Of a stretch of 64,000 nucleotides of DNA, positions 54,851 to 64,000 are shown piece by piece. The notes beneath the pieces are model-generated. The model saw nothing but the letters and a program-made list of their open reading frames with translations, did no database searches and was not told the origin of the DNA. Position 1 is the stretch's first letter, and every line of letters starts with the position of its first letter. The position numbers and the translations under genes are program-made. This stretch comes from Spirometra erinaceieuropaei (Eukaryota > Platyhelminthes > Cestoda > Diphyllobothriidea > Diphyllobothriidae): NCBI GenBank assembly GCA_902702965.1, contig CACRXP010000007.1:826646-890645 (forward strand), given 5' to 3'.

Positions 54851-55985
54851 TCAATTTTTTTGCATCGAAAAATTTTTCCGTCTTGTGACACTTTCTACTA
54901 ACAAGCGCAAAAAGGTTTCCGATGTAATTGAGATCCGGGCCGCTGACACATGCACAGAGGCTGGTTGTTGTCTAAAAGTCGCAGCACATTTGCGAGCGTT
55001 GTCAACCACCTCTCTAGAGTGATGTACAGGAATATTACCGTGTAAAATTATGGTATCATTTCGGCGTCGGTAAATGTCTTTGTAACCGAAGACATCCTTC
55101 ACAAAATCGAAGAACGTCTTGCTGCTGATGGTGTTCGTAGTCGACAGCCAGACTGGCCGCCCTCCGATCCAAACCATCAACTGTCGGCTCAGTTCGCTAT
55201 TCTGTGAAGTTCTTTTCACATTTGGTCGTCTGGGTCGACTTCGTGGGCCTATGGCAAAACAAGACCTCATTGCAGAGATAAATGCTCTTCCAGAATGGGA
55301 GCCTGCAATCAATATAATTTGTAGCGAATAGAAAACGTACGCTAATAAGTTCCCCACTTAAAAACGGCTCGATCATGGCCTTCCGCTAGCAAAGTTCCAA
55401 TTCCCACATTTTTTAAAGTATACTCACAGAGCACGTCGGTAAATGTTTCCTTGAATGATCTCACTGGGCATATGACGGTACTTTCTTTAGTGCAAGACGA
55501 ATAAAATCGTCGGCAAGATATAGTTATTTAGCCCCACTGGTGGAAGCAATATTTTTGGGGTTGGGGTTAGGGATAGGGTTGGAGATTATGGTTAAGGGTT
55601 AGGAAAACTATTTCTCAACCACTCAAAGTACAACCGCGCATTCCCATCAGCTCTTCTTTTGCATACAATTACTTGACCTGCTGGCCTGTGCGTTCCCCGA
55701 CTCCACCTGCAAGAACCCCTATTACCACCGGTCCCGTATTACAGGTGGCTGGGGTTTGTTTACTTCAGGTGGGGCTACATAACCACATATGGCCAAATCT
55801 TCGTCTCGCTTACTTCTGGACCGATTTGGTCCACCCTGCCTATTTTTGGGCGCGATTCCATCATTAATAACCAGCCACAGGGTGACTGTGCTGATGTTGA
55901 AAATAATTGCCTACGACTCAAGCGACCATTTTTCCGCTGTTCATTTCCGTATCCGCTCGCAGTCGACTACTAAGAGAAACTGTCA
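54851..55985 (-). pseudogene. Tc1-like transposase, copy 2, degraded
   Basis: The minus strand has QLMVWIGGRPVWLSTTNTIS, SKTFFDFVKDVFGYKDIYRR and TIILHGNIPVHHSREVVDNA. These correspond to MVWMAI, SKVFIAIVKDAFGYNGISRR and VILQDNAPVHRSKEV of copy 1. The second catalytic Asp of DNAPVH is changed (GNIPVH). The N-terminal part continues beyond the nested element at 55518-55790 to about 55985. Start codon and frame are lost. Confidence 0.85.
55518..55790 (-). mobile_element. telomere-repeat MITE, copy 1
   Basis: Inverted ends ATATAGTTATTTAGCCCCAC and GGGGCTACATAACCACATAT. Inside are GGGTTAGGGATAGGGTT-like units and CCGTATTACAGGTGGCTG. It interrupts the transposase of Tc1 copy 2. Confidence 0.85.
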
Positions 55986-56275
55986 GGATACTTTTATAGC
56001 ATGACGCGACGCAGAAAAGTGGCGACATGTTGCGGCCACTCAAGATGTATTTGTTTACGTCTAGTAATTACCGGTGTGGTAAAGGAAACTACTGCCGAAC
56101 AAGTGTACGAGAGATTTTACGGCAAAAAGCGCCACAAATATGCAAAACAGAATTTTTAAGGTCGAATCCGTCACATTTTGGAGGAAATGTAACTTCTTAT
56201 ACCTGTCCTCATCTGATTTTCACTCAATCAAATTCCAATTTTCCGCCTCAGGAGGGGATTTATATCAAGCTTTTC

Positions 56276-56872
56276 ATGTGGTTATGTAGCCCAATCTGGG
56301 GTAAACAAACACCAGCCACCTGTAATACGGGACCGGTGCAAATGGGAGTTTTTGAGGTTGGGCCGAGGAAATCACAGGAGATGAGGTCAAGTAACTGTAT
56401 GCAAAGGAATAGCTATTGGGGGCGCGCGGTTGTACATTGAGTGGTTGAGAGATAGTAGTCCTAACTATTAACCATAACTCTAACTACTAATCCTAAACAC
56501 TAACTCCTAACTCTAACCTCCAGCCACAACCCTAACCCCTAACCATAACACAAACCCTAAACCCTAATCCCCTAACTCCTAACCCGTAACCCTACCCTAA
56601 GTCTTAACTCCTAACCCTAACCGTTAACTGCAGTCCTAAACCCTAACTCTGAAACATCAAACGAGAAAGTTAGAAAAAGACGACAGGCCGAAAGTCAAGA
56701 AGGACCAGCAGCATTGGGCCAAGAAAGGTAGACACGGCAACAAAGAAACAGGACCGCCAACAGAACACACACCGCAACGCACAGCAGCACCACACTAACG
56801 TAATCGCGCCAACTCAAAATAAATAAGTAGGTCAACAGAATTGCATTCATCAGGTGCGGCTACATAACCACA
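56276..56872 (+). mobile_element. telomere-repeat MITE, copy 2 (expanded)
   Basis: Ends ATGTGGTTATGTAGCC and GCGGCTACATAACCACAT. CAGCCACCTGTAATACGG lies near the left. A degenerate CCCTAA tract runs over about 56450-56650 and a unique 170-bp part follows. At 597 bp it is twice the length of the other two. It lies in the 5' region of Tc1 copy 2. Confidence 0.85.
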
Positions 56873-57162
56873 TATAACCCATATTAATATTCGCTCCCAG
56901 CTCACTGTGCATAGACATGAGGTTTTGGCCTGTGCTTTTTAACTTCGTAGTTAATTGCCTGGATATCAATGGACGTCGGATTTCGCCCACACCTAGCTTT
57001 TTTTCTGCGCATAAAGCAGATTTGAAGTGAACCCTTCTTTAGTAAACAGTTTTCTGCTCCTCAAATCAATTCAAAATAACATAAATAATAACACTACATG
57101 TATGAGATACTACCCACCCGAAGTCCGATCACGACACTTCATGTGTTAGACCATCTACTGTA

Positions 57163-57647
57163 AGCTTGTTCGAAGGTGCGAATTTGCAGCCGTGCAACTC
57201 TACTCGAACAACTGTTTTCGGGGAAAGCCAGTGGGTACGACGACACACACACCGAGGGGCCAGTACTGATAGACACCAAGTCATTATCGCGTCATTTACG
57301 GAGCCCGCAGGAAGACACGTCAACAGATGACTCAGACGTAGTCTGCCCGTCATCAGGTAGGTAGGCACCGCACCGCTAACAGGACTTCTCTCTACCCTCT
57401 AATTACAGTTTCGAGCATAACTTCTAACTGCCTTATGAAGCTGTCTGTCGTTTGGATGATAGATTCTTCTTTCCCCCAATAATCTCCTTCCTCCCAGAAT
57501 TTCCAAACAGAAGTTTGTGTTCCTTCGAACTTAAGAGTTCTTGTCTTCGTGTCATATCCTACACTCATGAGGTACATTGTTAGAGAACAGATTACGCAGA
57601 ATAAAAGTCAGGATAACGATGGGATGTAGGACCCACAAGTAGATGGT
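57163..57647. other. unassigned interval
   Basis: No gene recognised. Confidence 0.4.
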
Positions 57648-58012
57648 AACCCCAATAAATATACCCTAAAGTCCAGTGTGACTGTAAACATCACTCATTA
57701 CCAGCCGTTCCCATTGGTTGGAATTTCCTTCCCTCCCGGACTAAATGTAAATTTACCAGCGGCGCTTTATTCAAAGTCCGTTATTTTTTGAAAACAGCTT
57801 TTTGTTTGTTTTTTAATTATCGCGTGCACTTTCTTTGCAAAATGACGGCGTACGAGAAGACTTTCGGCAGGAATTAATCTATTTTCTGTGTCTTCTTTCT
57901 CTCTGTCCTGTGTGCTGCCATACCCGTAAAACCCCCTCTACCACCATTCAACGTACGACGCGGTCTATAGGCTAGCTCGAGTTAGTTGTGGGTCCTACAC
58001 CCTATTGTTGCC
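57648..58012 (+). repeat. dispersed repeat H, copy 2
   Basis: Direct relative of 23529-23870, sharing start (ATATACCCTAAAGT) and end (GGGTCCTACACCCTATTGTT). Confidence 0.75.
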
Positions 58013-58330
58013 TCACTATGAAGTAAATCTTGTTCAGAACCGCGTTTCTCGACCGGTCGGAAAGGCTACCCCCTCACGTTTATCTTCAAAGATGAAATAG
58101 GAAACAAATAAACGATAAATAATGCGAAGAAGAGGGGTGGCGTGCATACGTAGCTTTCGATAAATTCTCGTCGGGTCAGTACAGTTATATGGGAACGGGC
58201 TAGAAGTAAAACATGCGGGCGATAAGTGAAATCGATAAAAGTTCTCCATAAAACACAGGCGGGGTGTGGGAATGTGGGGTAGGGGGAACGAATGTTATAG
58301 CAGTCAGTGTCAGGGACGCGGTGAGAGCGG
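58013..58330. other. probable PLE 3' region, otherwise unassigned
   Basis: Lies downstream (minus strand) of the type II GIY-YIG frame; no distinct motif seen. Confidence 0.35.
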
Positions 58331-58352
58331 AAGGACGCGGCGATTTGCAGCG

Positions 58353-58800
58353 TTAGTTGACCTTCGACCACTGTAGGCGCGGAGCCTGAACGTGGTTCTT
58401 CTGTGCACATAAGATTGGCTTTCGTAACCTAGTGGCGGCCGCCTCTGCTGTCGCTAACAGGCGCTGTCCTAGTAGCTTAAGGTAGTTCGATGGGATCTTA
58501 TAAATCACACGAAAAGCTTCGTTGGGGTCCACACGATGTCCGGAATCGACAACATGCGCGAGAATGGCGCTGCTTATGCCCCTAGTTTCGCGTTTTTTCA
58601 GCCATGCCGGGAGGTGTTCCCGTTCTCTCTTGGATAAGCGCCGACTCGTGCGACCAATATAACCTGCTCCACAGGAGCAAATGAAGGAATAGATGCACCT
58701 TGAGGTGGTCTGCGGTGGCAACTTAGACTTAAGTAAGTCAGATTTACTATATTGAGGAATGCGTTAGTGGGCCGTGGGAAGGGTTTCCCCTCAGGTATCA
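58353..58800 (-). pseudogene. Penelope-like element type II GIY-YIG fragment
   Basis: The minus strand reads IPQYSKSDLLKSKLPPQTTS, CIYSFICSCGAGYIGRTSRR, REREHLPAWLKKRETRGISS, VVDSGHRVDPNEAFRVIYKI and LLATAEAAATRLRKPI. It is open for about 145 codons. The nuclease Tyr/Arg positions (GYIGRT) are intact. The family matches the copy at 16071-16705 (GHAVDPKTAFRVLVRA). Confidence 0.85.
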
Positions 58801-59344
58801 GCTTCATTCTACCTTCCCTCTCCTATGCATCAGCCAACCGACCGAGCATCTCTGCCAATTGGTGATGGGATTGGGCGCAGTGGCTGACGCGTTTTGAAGG
58901 GCTGCCTCTGGGGCGTTATAGGCCAGCGCGAACCCAACGCAACCCTATAAACGCTCCCAGTGAGCCAGCCCGACCCAGCCTTCACCCAGCCCATCTGCAG
59001 CGCAGAACGCAGCAGAGGCACAAGTAGCAAATAATCTTTCTTAAACACACAGTTTTATCACCTGGTTTTTGCTGCATGCTTTGCAACACCAATTATGATG
59101 TCGCAGGATGAGGGTTCACCCGACCAAGTTAAGGAGCAAGCTCCTGTCGCCGCTCCTTGCGGTACAGAGCCCTTGAGGACAGTCGCATAGTTACCAGTAA
59201 TTTTACGAGAAGGAGCGCTGACAACGACCCAAGAGGCGAGCTTTTTCTGTAACATTATCAGTAAACGCGCCCCTTACGGTACTGGATAATGCCGATCGCA
59301 ACCGGTGGAACAACAGATCAGTGACCAAGCGTTGGGCCAATAAA
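58801..59344. other. unassigned interval
   Basis: No gene recognised. Confidence 0.4.
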
Positions 59345-59480
59345 CGTTAATCACTGAAGAATTCGAGCTTGCATCCTAGGTGCTGCAAGCCTGGGGTTGG
59401 ATATAACCGACTGACGGTGGTCAATTAGGTAGACATGACCATCCTTCCACTAGCAGTGATTGTCAGGATCATTCTGGTTT
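59345..59480 (+). repeat. ancient SINE A
   Basis: Very diverged: GGGGTTGGATATAACCGACTG with a CCACTAGCAGTGATTGTCAG-like end in the positions of the SINE A body. Confidence 0.5.
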
Positions 59481-60170
59481 CACAAGTCGAGAATGACTTT
59501 CCTGTTTGACTTTTATTCGAAGCTTCTTAGAGGAGAAATGTGCTTGTCTCAACCACTAAGGTTAACTATCCGTTGAACATGAGGATCGAAAGAAGATGTC
59601 TTCATAGCACCTTGAGAAGTAAAAAAAAACCGGCTGACACAATAAACACGAAATATAGCATCGAAGTGGAGACGGGGGGGGGCCAAGGGGAGGCCATTAC
59701 TTTCAACAATCCGGTGAACACAGTTATGAAATCAGTCCTAGCTAACTTTCAACTTTAATGTTTTCATTCCACGTCGTTATAGGGAAGACGAGAAAATTAG
59801 GGGAAACGTAGCCGATGGTTAAATTCCCTTTACTCCCTTTAGGCTTCCTGCTTCATCCGAAGGTTCTGTTTCTGTCGCCACCAAAAATTCAGGGGAGGCA
59901 ATTTCATTTCCTTCCCGACTCAAATGCATCTGCTATCAAAAGTTCCGGCATTAATGTAGCTTCTGGTATGCACAATAAAAACCCACCCCTCTTCTGTTCT
60001 TTATACAGGTCCGAATGGTTAAACTAATTCGTACATCAAACACGCAAATGAATGCGTCGTAGACAAAAACTTGCGTTTAAATTTCTGACAGCAGATTGGC
60101 GGACTTTTGAGATGGAGGAGCCATCTTTTTCTGCTCTCCATTCACATGGGGAATTTCTCATATGTACATC
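59481..60170. other. unassigned interval
   Basis: No gene recognised; the 72-codon frame at 59540-59758 has no domain. Confidence 0.4.
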
Positions 60171-60179
60171 TGTTTGCCT

Positions 60180-60478
60180 ATTTTACTCATTATATACTCA
60201 TTTCTTCCCCTCTTTGCTTGTCCGAACTACAATAATGAGGTCCTGTGCACATTGCGCTGACAATATTTTGAGGGAAGTAAAATCTGACTCGAATTTTGCA
60301 GCCCATCCACCTACGATTCTTCATGATGTCGACAGTTTCAGTTTTCGGCCATTAAATGTGGCTTGTGATCTTCTGGTTTTATGTGTTTTCCGTACCCACT
60401 TTCATCTCCTGTGAATGGATACCTTTTAGTCGAAAATTTTGAATTCTACTTCCAAAATAAAGCGTCTCTTCCTCTCTA
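60180..60478 (+). pseudogene. LINE 3' end fragment
   Basis: The C-terminal frame carries HCADNILREVKS, AAHPPTILHD and SFSFRPLNVACDLL. A 3' end follows (TCGAAAATTTTGAATTCTAC, then AATAAAGCGTCTC, then CT-rich). The terminus matches the LINE ending at 21880, so this is a 5'-truncated copy of the same or a sister family. Confidence 0.7.
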
Positions 60479-60524
60479 ACTAACCATCAGACTATCCTTT
60501 TATGGGGATTTAGATAACCCTCTG

Positions 60525-60919
60525 GACAACGGTATGGAGAAGGACCTAACTTTACTGTCGGTAGACTGTGGATCGTGCCATACGTGATTTATGGTAAAGG
60601 TAGTTTTACGGGTGGGGCAGCACACTAGACAGTAAGCTGACGAAATGCAGGAAAACGCGGGAACTGTTTGGATTTCTCCTGAAAGACTTATCGTACGCTT
60701 ACGTACAACAACGGAAATGAGCGCAGTAACTAAAAATAAGCAAAAAGCAGATTTCAAAAAATAAAGGAGTTTGTGTGACGGTTTGAGGTCATAGCAAGCG
60801 GTTGTTATTGGCAGTGTAATGTCTGCAAAAGCCTGTGGATGTATGTCAGGATAAAGGCCCGTATGACGTGATCTGCAGTCTGCCGTCAGTTAAATGGGGT
60901 CCTTCTCCATACCGTTGTC
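60525..60919. mobile_element. 395-bp MITE with 8-bp target duplication
   Basis: Perfect 22-bp ends (GACAACGGTATGGAGAAGG, ACC) extend as a diverged inverse to about 65 bp. Flanks are ACCCTCTG (60517-60524) and GCCCTCTG (60920-60927), a 7/8 match. An 8-bp duplication fits hAT or P-like transposases. It is non-coding; the 85-codon minus frame is a shadow. Confidence 0.85.
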
Positions 60920-60927
60920 GCCCTCTG

Positions 60928-61577
60928 CCTTGATTTTAAAGTTTGGGGCTGTTTTACGCAAAGGTGACCCGATTAGTAATCTGTCTGGCAGATCTTGTAA
61001 TTGAAGTCACACCGAGCGCGTTTGGGCAATAGATGTTTAACTGAAAGTGGACGGCAAAATACGGGTCCAAAGCCCAGTTACCACGACTTCCGACATAGCG
61101 ATCCAAGTGGCAAATCGAACGGTTATGAGCGTGTTCATAACTAACGGGGGTATAGTAACACGAGCTGACAACACTTCACCTCTTGTGCGCGTACGTGCGT
61201 GTCACATGGGGTGTCGTATAGCAGCCCCACGTGGTCTTATTTGCGTAAGGAAGTTTGGCGTGGCCGGGGGAGGGGGGGGGTAAACACCTGTCGCCTTAGG
61301 CGTAATGTAGGCAGTCACCTGTTGGACAGACATCGCGTCGTCAACTGCGATCTCTACGAGTCTGTGGAAAAGGTGTCCGCAAGCGGTGTCGTGCGGCTTC
61401 GATCTGCGCAGATATGCCGTTTGCTCGGTAGTGAGTCATTGACACCCCCCCCCCTCCTACCCAGCGCAGTAGCACCATGGTCTGCCGAGGGGAGGGCAGG
61501 CTGCTTAAGGGTGGGAGGGAAGGAAAGGGAGTACGCACCCTAACGGCCGCGGGGGTGCCGATGACAATTTGCCGCCG
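60928..61577. other. CpG-rich interval, unassigned
   Basis: GC and CpG content rise from about 61180. The 114-codon frame at 61199-61543 is low-complexity in part and is not called. There is a G run at 61266-61279 and a C run near 61445. Confidence 0.35.
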
Positions 61578-61649
61578 ATGACGGCTATGAGCGTCTGTGC
61601 GACCAGGTCGGCGGAGAGCCCGACACTACCGTCGAACGCCGACCTGGCG
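61578..61649 (+). CDS. possible first coding exon (very tentative)
   Basis: GCCGCCG precedes ATG at 61578. The 24-codon frame MTAMSVCATRSAESPTLPSN continues to DLA and stops at a consensus donor, G|GTAAGT at 61650. It sits in a CpG-rich patch with CCAAT at about 61703. No downstream exon was identified, so this may be chance. Confidence 0.2.
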
Positions 61650-61819
61650 GTAAGTAGAGAGCACACGCATACATCGACCGCCCGACTAACGTAGGGCGCG
61701 CGCCAATATAGACGTTGAGATAAAAACTCGTCAGTTAAATAGAAGGAATATATGGGAAAAGTATCACTGTCCTCTCCGTCTATAGAACGTACACCGTATG
61801 GGGTGGAGCCGTCGGTCAG

Positions 61820-62103
61820 ATGTGTTTATGTAGCCGCCTGCCAGCCACCTATAATACGGGACCGGTGGTAATAGGGGTTCTTACTGGTGGGGCCGGGGAA
61901 CGCCCAAACGACGAGGTCAAGTAAGTGTATGCAAAAGGAAAGCTATTTGGAATGCACGGTTTTACTTTGAGTGAGTATGAAATAGTTGCCATAACCCCTG
62001 CTCCTAACCTCTAACCCTAACCCCTAACCATAACACCTAACTCTAATCCCTAACCCCAACCCCAGCAGTTCTGTGTCCATCCGGTGGAGGTACACAACCA
62101 CAT
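61820..62103 (+). mobile_element. telomere-repeat MITE, copy 3
   Basis: Ends ATGTGTTTATGTAGCCGCC and GGAGGTACACAACCACAT. It has CAGCCACCTATAATACGG and a CCCTAACCCCTAACC-like tract at about 61990-62065. 284 bp; same layout as copy 1. Confidence 0.85.
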
Positions 62104-62474
62104 AATACCACAATTTCTGAAGCAAAAATTTCGGGTGCCTCACTAAATACACTAAAGACCTACGCCTAGAAAGTAAAGAACCCATTTGTACCGAACATGG
62201 TGTGAGCTCGAGGCGTCTTTCTGTGTGGAGCGGTTGAAGCTGACTAATTTACTGTTTTGCATAAACAGCGTAAGTACTTGGAATCGTCGGAGGAAGTAGC
62301 TTTTTTGCATTTAGGTGCGCTGTGTAGATGAGTAAACACAAATGGACACCGCAAAACAGCTAATTCTTGGGCTGTGACAAAAATGTTTACACCGTCCAAA
62401 GTGGTCATGACTGTCCGGAAGCACTAAAGCAACTATAGCGTTCATTTTAAGCCTATTTTTATGAAAAATACAAT
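62104..62474. other. unassigned interval
   Basis: No feature recognised. Confidence 0.4.
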
Positions 62475-62695
62475 CAGTCATGACATATTATCCAAAATTT
62501 TGACATGCGTTTTTGATTAGGAAGGATTACTCAAGTGGGGTTGTAGTGTGGATTATCATGCAGCAGACTCCCATGATATTTCAGTCTCACCAGGGTGCCA
62601 GCTTTTAAATGCGCTTCTCGTTGACCATCTTCAAAAGCCGAACTCCGTAAAATATGACCACTCAAATTATAAGGTTTTTACTGGTCTTCGATGCC
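62475..62695. mobile_element. E element left-end fragment
   Basis: Matches E left arms (GACATGCGTTTTTGATTAGG, TCAAGTGGGGTTGTAG, CAGGGTGCCAGCTTT) and stops where SINE B begins. Confidence 0.65.
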
Positions 62696-62905
62696 ACACA
62701 AAACTGGCGCAGATGGTCCACCACTGGGGTCTACCAGATAGGTCATAAGCACTTCATCGAACTGACGTTCATCAGTGCCCCTCCGCCTGCCATACTCTGT
62801 CGCTGCAGATCGGGTACTTATTCAGTCAGGAATTGGCGTCCATCGATCCATTGGTTTCCCGAAGCAAATCGGCTGATTTGCTTCGGGAAGCCGATTCCCG
62901 ACGTG
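62696..62905 (+). repeat. SINE B, copy 5
   Basis: Plus-strand match to the 36200-36330 part: CTACCAGATAGGTCATAAGC and GTCGCTGCAGATCGGGTACT. A 25-bp inverted stutter (CCCGAAGCAAATCGGCTGAT) follows at 62855-62893. Confidence 0.7.
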
Positions 62906-63004
62906 GATTGAGTACATTCCGTCAGCACTAACATTCGGAGGCAAACAAGCTTCACGTAGGTGATAGAGGACTCGAGAAGACAGTTGCCTGCCTACATACA
63001 TATC

Positions 63005-63120
63005 AAGCAAGTAATTTCAGAAACAGTTTAGTGCAGTGCATGGCGTTTAGTCTCTGGGACACGACATTTTAGGGTCAGACCCGAACTTTCGATAAAAATT
63101 CGAGTCGAAGACGGTCAACA
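63005..63120 (-). repeat. dispersed repeat F, inverted copy
   Basis: Reverse complement matches 37640-37746 (AGGGTCAGACCCGAACTTTC here), bounded by ATCAAGCAAGTAATTTCAG. Confidence 0.65.
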
Positions 63121-63128
63121 ACAATAGA

Positions 63129-63146
63129 ATATATATATATATATAT
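63129..63146. repeat. TA microsatellite
   Basis: Abuts the SINE A copy that follows. Confidence 0.85.
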
Positions 63147-63147
63147 G

Positions 63148-63330
63148 AGATGATACCGACAAAGACAAGGGAGACCGGAATGGCCATTTCTGGCTTATTA
63201 GCCGTCATCAGCCAGTCATACCCAACCCCAAGTGTGGATCACTTGAGATTCGAACCCGGGATCTTTGGTCATGGAGTTGAACGCTCTACCATTGAGCATT
63301 TTCCGTAACCTGATCGGCGAGCGCCCACTG
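63148..63330 (-). repeat. SINE A
   Basis: Minus copy close in sequence to that at 36715-36880, including B box CGAACCCGGGATC. It is cut in the A box, and a tail scrap (CCTGATCGGCGAGCGCCC) follows. Confidence 0.9.
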
Positions 63331-63333
63331 TCA

Positions 63334-63353
63334 TATATATATATATATATATA
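63334..63353. repeat. TA microsatellite
   Basis: Lies between SINE A pieces. Confidence 0.85.
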
Positions 63354-63364
63354 TTACGGGACCA

Positions 63365-63705
63365 TTACGGTAATGCCATTCTGCCTATATCTCATGCGCC
63401 GTTGTGCAGCTGCTGGTTGGGCTCGAGAGAGAGCCCTTAAGGCACAACGGAACGAGTGAGTTCCGTATGAACGATCGATGAGCGCCCCCTACCATTGTAT
63501 ATTCCTGATCGAAAACCGACAGGGCAACGGGCTCGTGGCCCGGTGAGTAGAGGCGTTGACTTCTAAACCAACAGGTCGCGAGTTCGAGGCTCGGGTGTTC
63601 CACACTTCGGGCTTGGGTATGGCTGGCTGATGACGGCTAATAAGCCAGAAATGGCCATTCCAGTCCCCCTTGTCTTTGTCGGTAATATCATTCTGCCTAT
63701 ACATA
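63365..63705 (+). repeat. SINE A tail followed by full SINE A
   Basis: Tail 63365-63505 (CATGCGCCGTTGTGCAGCTG to GATCGATGAGCGCCCCCTACC) then a full copy 63526-63705 with A box, B box CGCGAGTTCGAGGCTC and body to TGTCTTTGTCGGTAATATCA. A tandem arrangement of two elements. Confidence 0.9.
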
Positions 63706-63707
63706 TA

Positions 63708-64000
63708 CAGTACCTGTGCTAACTCATGAAATGCCGAGGTCAAAATTATAGTGGACAATGTAGTGTATTTTTGGTGTCGTTATTTGTGTTTATTTGGTTG
63801 AAATAAGGACGAAAAGACCGTTTTCTGAAGGAAAGTTTGATACGGATCTGTATATTACATAGAAAACGGGCCGGATTAAGGCGAAATCGGAGGATTCCTG
63901 ATATTCAAGCAGTTTCCTACGCTATTAAAGCTTTCGGATGGAAATTCTTTGTGTAACCTTATTAATCTGTTTAAGAAGATTAATAAAAGGACGAATTTTT
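63708..64000 (+). mobile_element. Tc1/mariner-like transposon, copy 3 (cut by window end)
   Basis: Starts CAGTACCTGTGCTAACTC after TA at 63706-63707, and runs through a stretch inverse to 7150-7490 (GGCGAAATCGGAGGATTCCT, TTAATCTGTTTAAGAAG). Transposase would be on the plus strand beyond the window. It inserted into the end of the SINE A next to it. Confidence 0.9.

Larger units (their letters stand above)
54287..57160 (-). mobile_element. Tc1/mariner-like transposon, copy 2, with nested insertions
   Basis: Eroded ends CAGAAGATGTGATAGCCCAT and the inverse, ending CCATCTACTG, lie next to TA. Inside are a degraded transposase, a ribozyme mini-insertion (54604-54747) and two TIR elements (55518-55790, 56276-56872). 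After removing these it is about 1.86 kb, close to copy 1 (1.9 kb). Alignment with copy 1 marks each insertion point. Confidence 0.8.

Noticed and set aside
56450..56650. chromosome end or true telomere
   Set aside because: The CCCTAA units are degenerate and lie between TIRs of a transposon with unique sequence on both sides.
1..64000. CRISPR array, bacterial operon, prophage or viral genome
   Set aside because: No regularly spaced identical short repeats, no ribosome-binding-site-led gene runs and no phage or viral structural genes. The RT genes belong to PLE and LINE retroelements.

Overview
This window looks like animal (eukaryotic) intergenic DNA packed with transposable elements. I see no operons, no bacterial gene structure and almost no host coding sequence. 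The best guess at source is a parasitic flatworm, probably a large-genome tapeworm. The reasons are many Penelope-like retroelements (PLEs) with GIY-YIG domains, hammerhead-ribozyme tails, tRNA-derived SINEs and TTAGGG-type telomere-like runs. That assignment is inference from repeat style, not from a marker gene.

The one plausible host gene is a 305-codon GC-rich open frame at 30557-31474. It has two CCAAT boxes and a GC box just upstream. A second weak candidate is a short 5' exon near 61578-61649 ending at a consensus splice donor.

Repeats dominate. (1) PLE pieces lie at 0.4-1.5, 9.1-9.5, 16.1-16.7, 26.9-27.0, 35.0-36.0, 37.8-39.5, 39.8-40.7, 41.2-42.2, 46.6-47.0, 48.2-48.5, 53.7-53.9 and 58.3-58.8 kb. 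The most intact has reverse transcriptase motifs (FDVTSLF, YVDD) and a GIY-YIG domain. (2) A CR1/Jockey-like LINE relic lies at 20.26-21.88 kb and a 3' end of the same family at about 60.2-60.5 kb. (3) A Tc1/mariner-like transposon is present in three copies: 5.6-7.5 kb, 54.3-57.2 kb with three nested insertions, and from 63.7 kb past the window end. (4) A nonautonomous foldback family of about 1 kb (E elements) has outer ends like those of the Tc1 element. (5) Small TIR elements carry telomere-like CCCTAA runs, and there is one clean 395-bp MITE with 8-bp target duplications. (6) Two main tRNA-derived SINE families (A and B) and a tRNA-Ser-like repeat are present.

The densest region is 34.6-42.6 kb. 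PLEs, SINEs and TA microsatellites are stacked there, with two adjacent large palindromes. One palindrome holds two complete, divergently oriented hammerhead ribozymes.

The elements probably interact. The Tc1-like transposase family may have mobilised the E foldbacks. PLE machinery may have mobilised ribozyme-only mini-elements, and SINE A shares TA-rich junctions with the PLEs. Most coding copies are broken, so the window records past rather than current activity.
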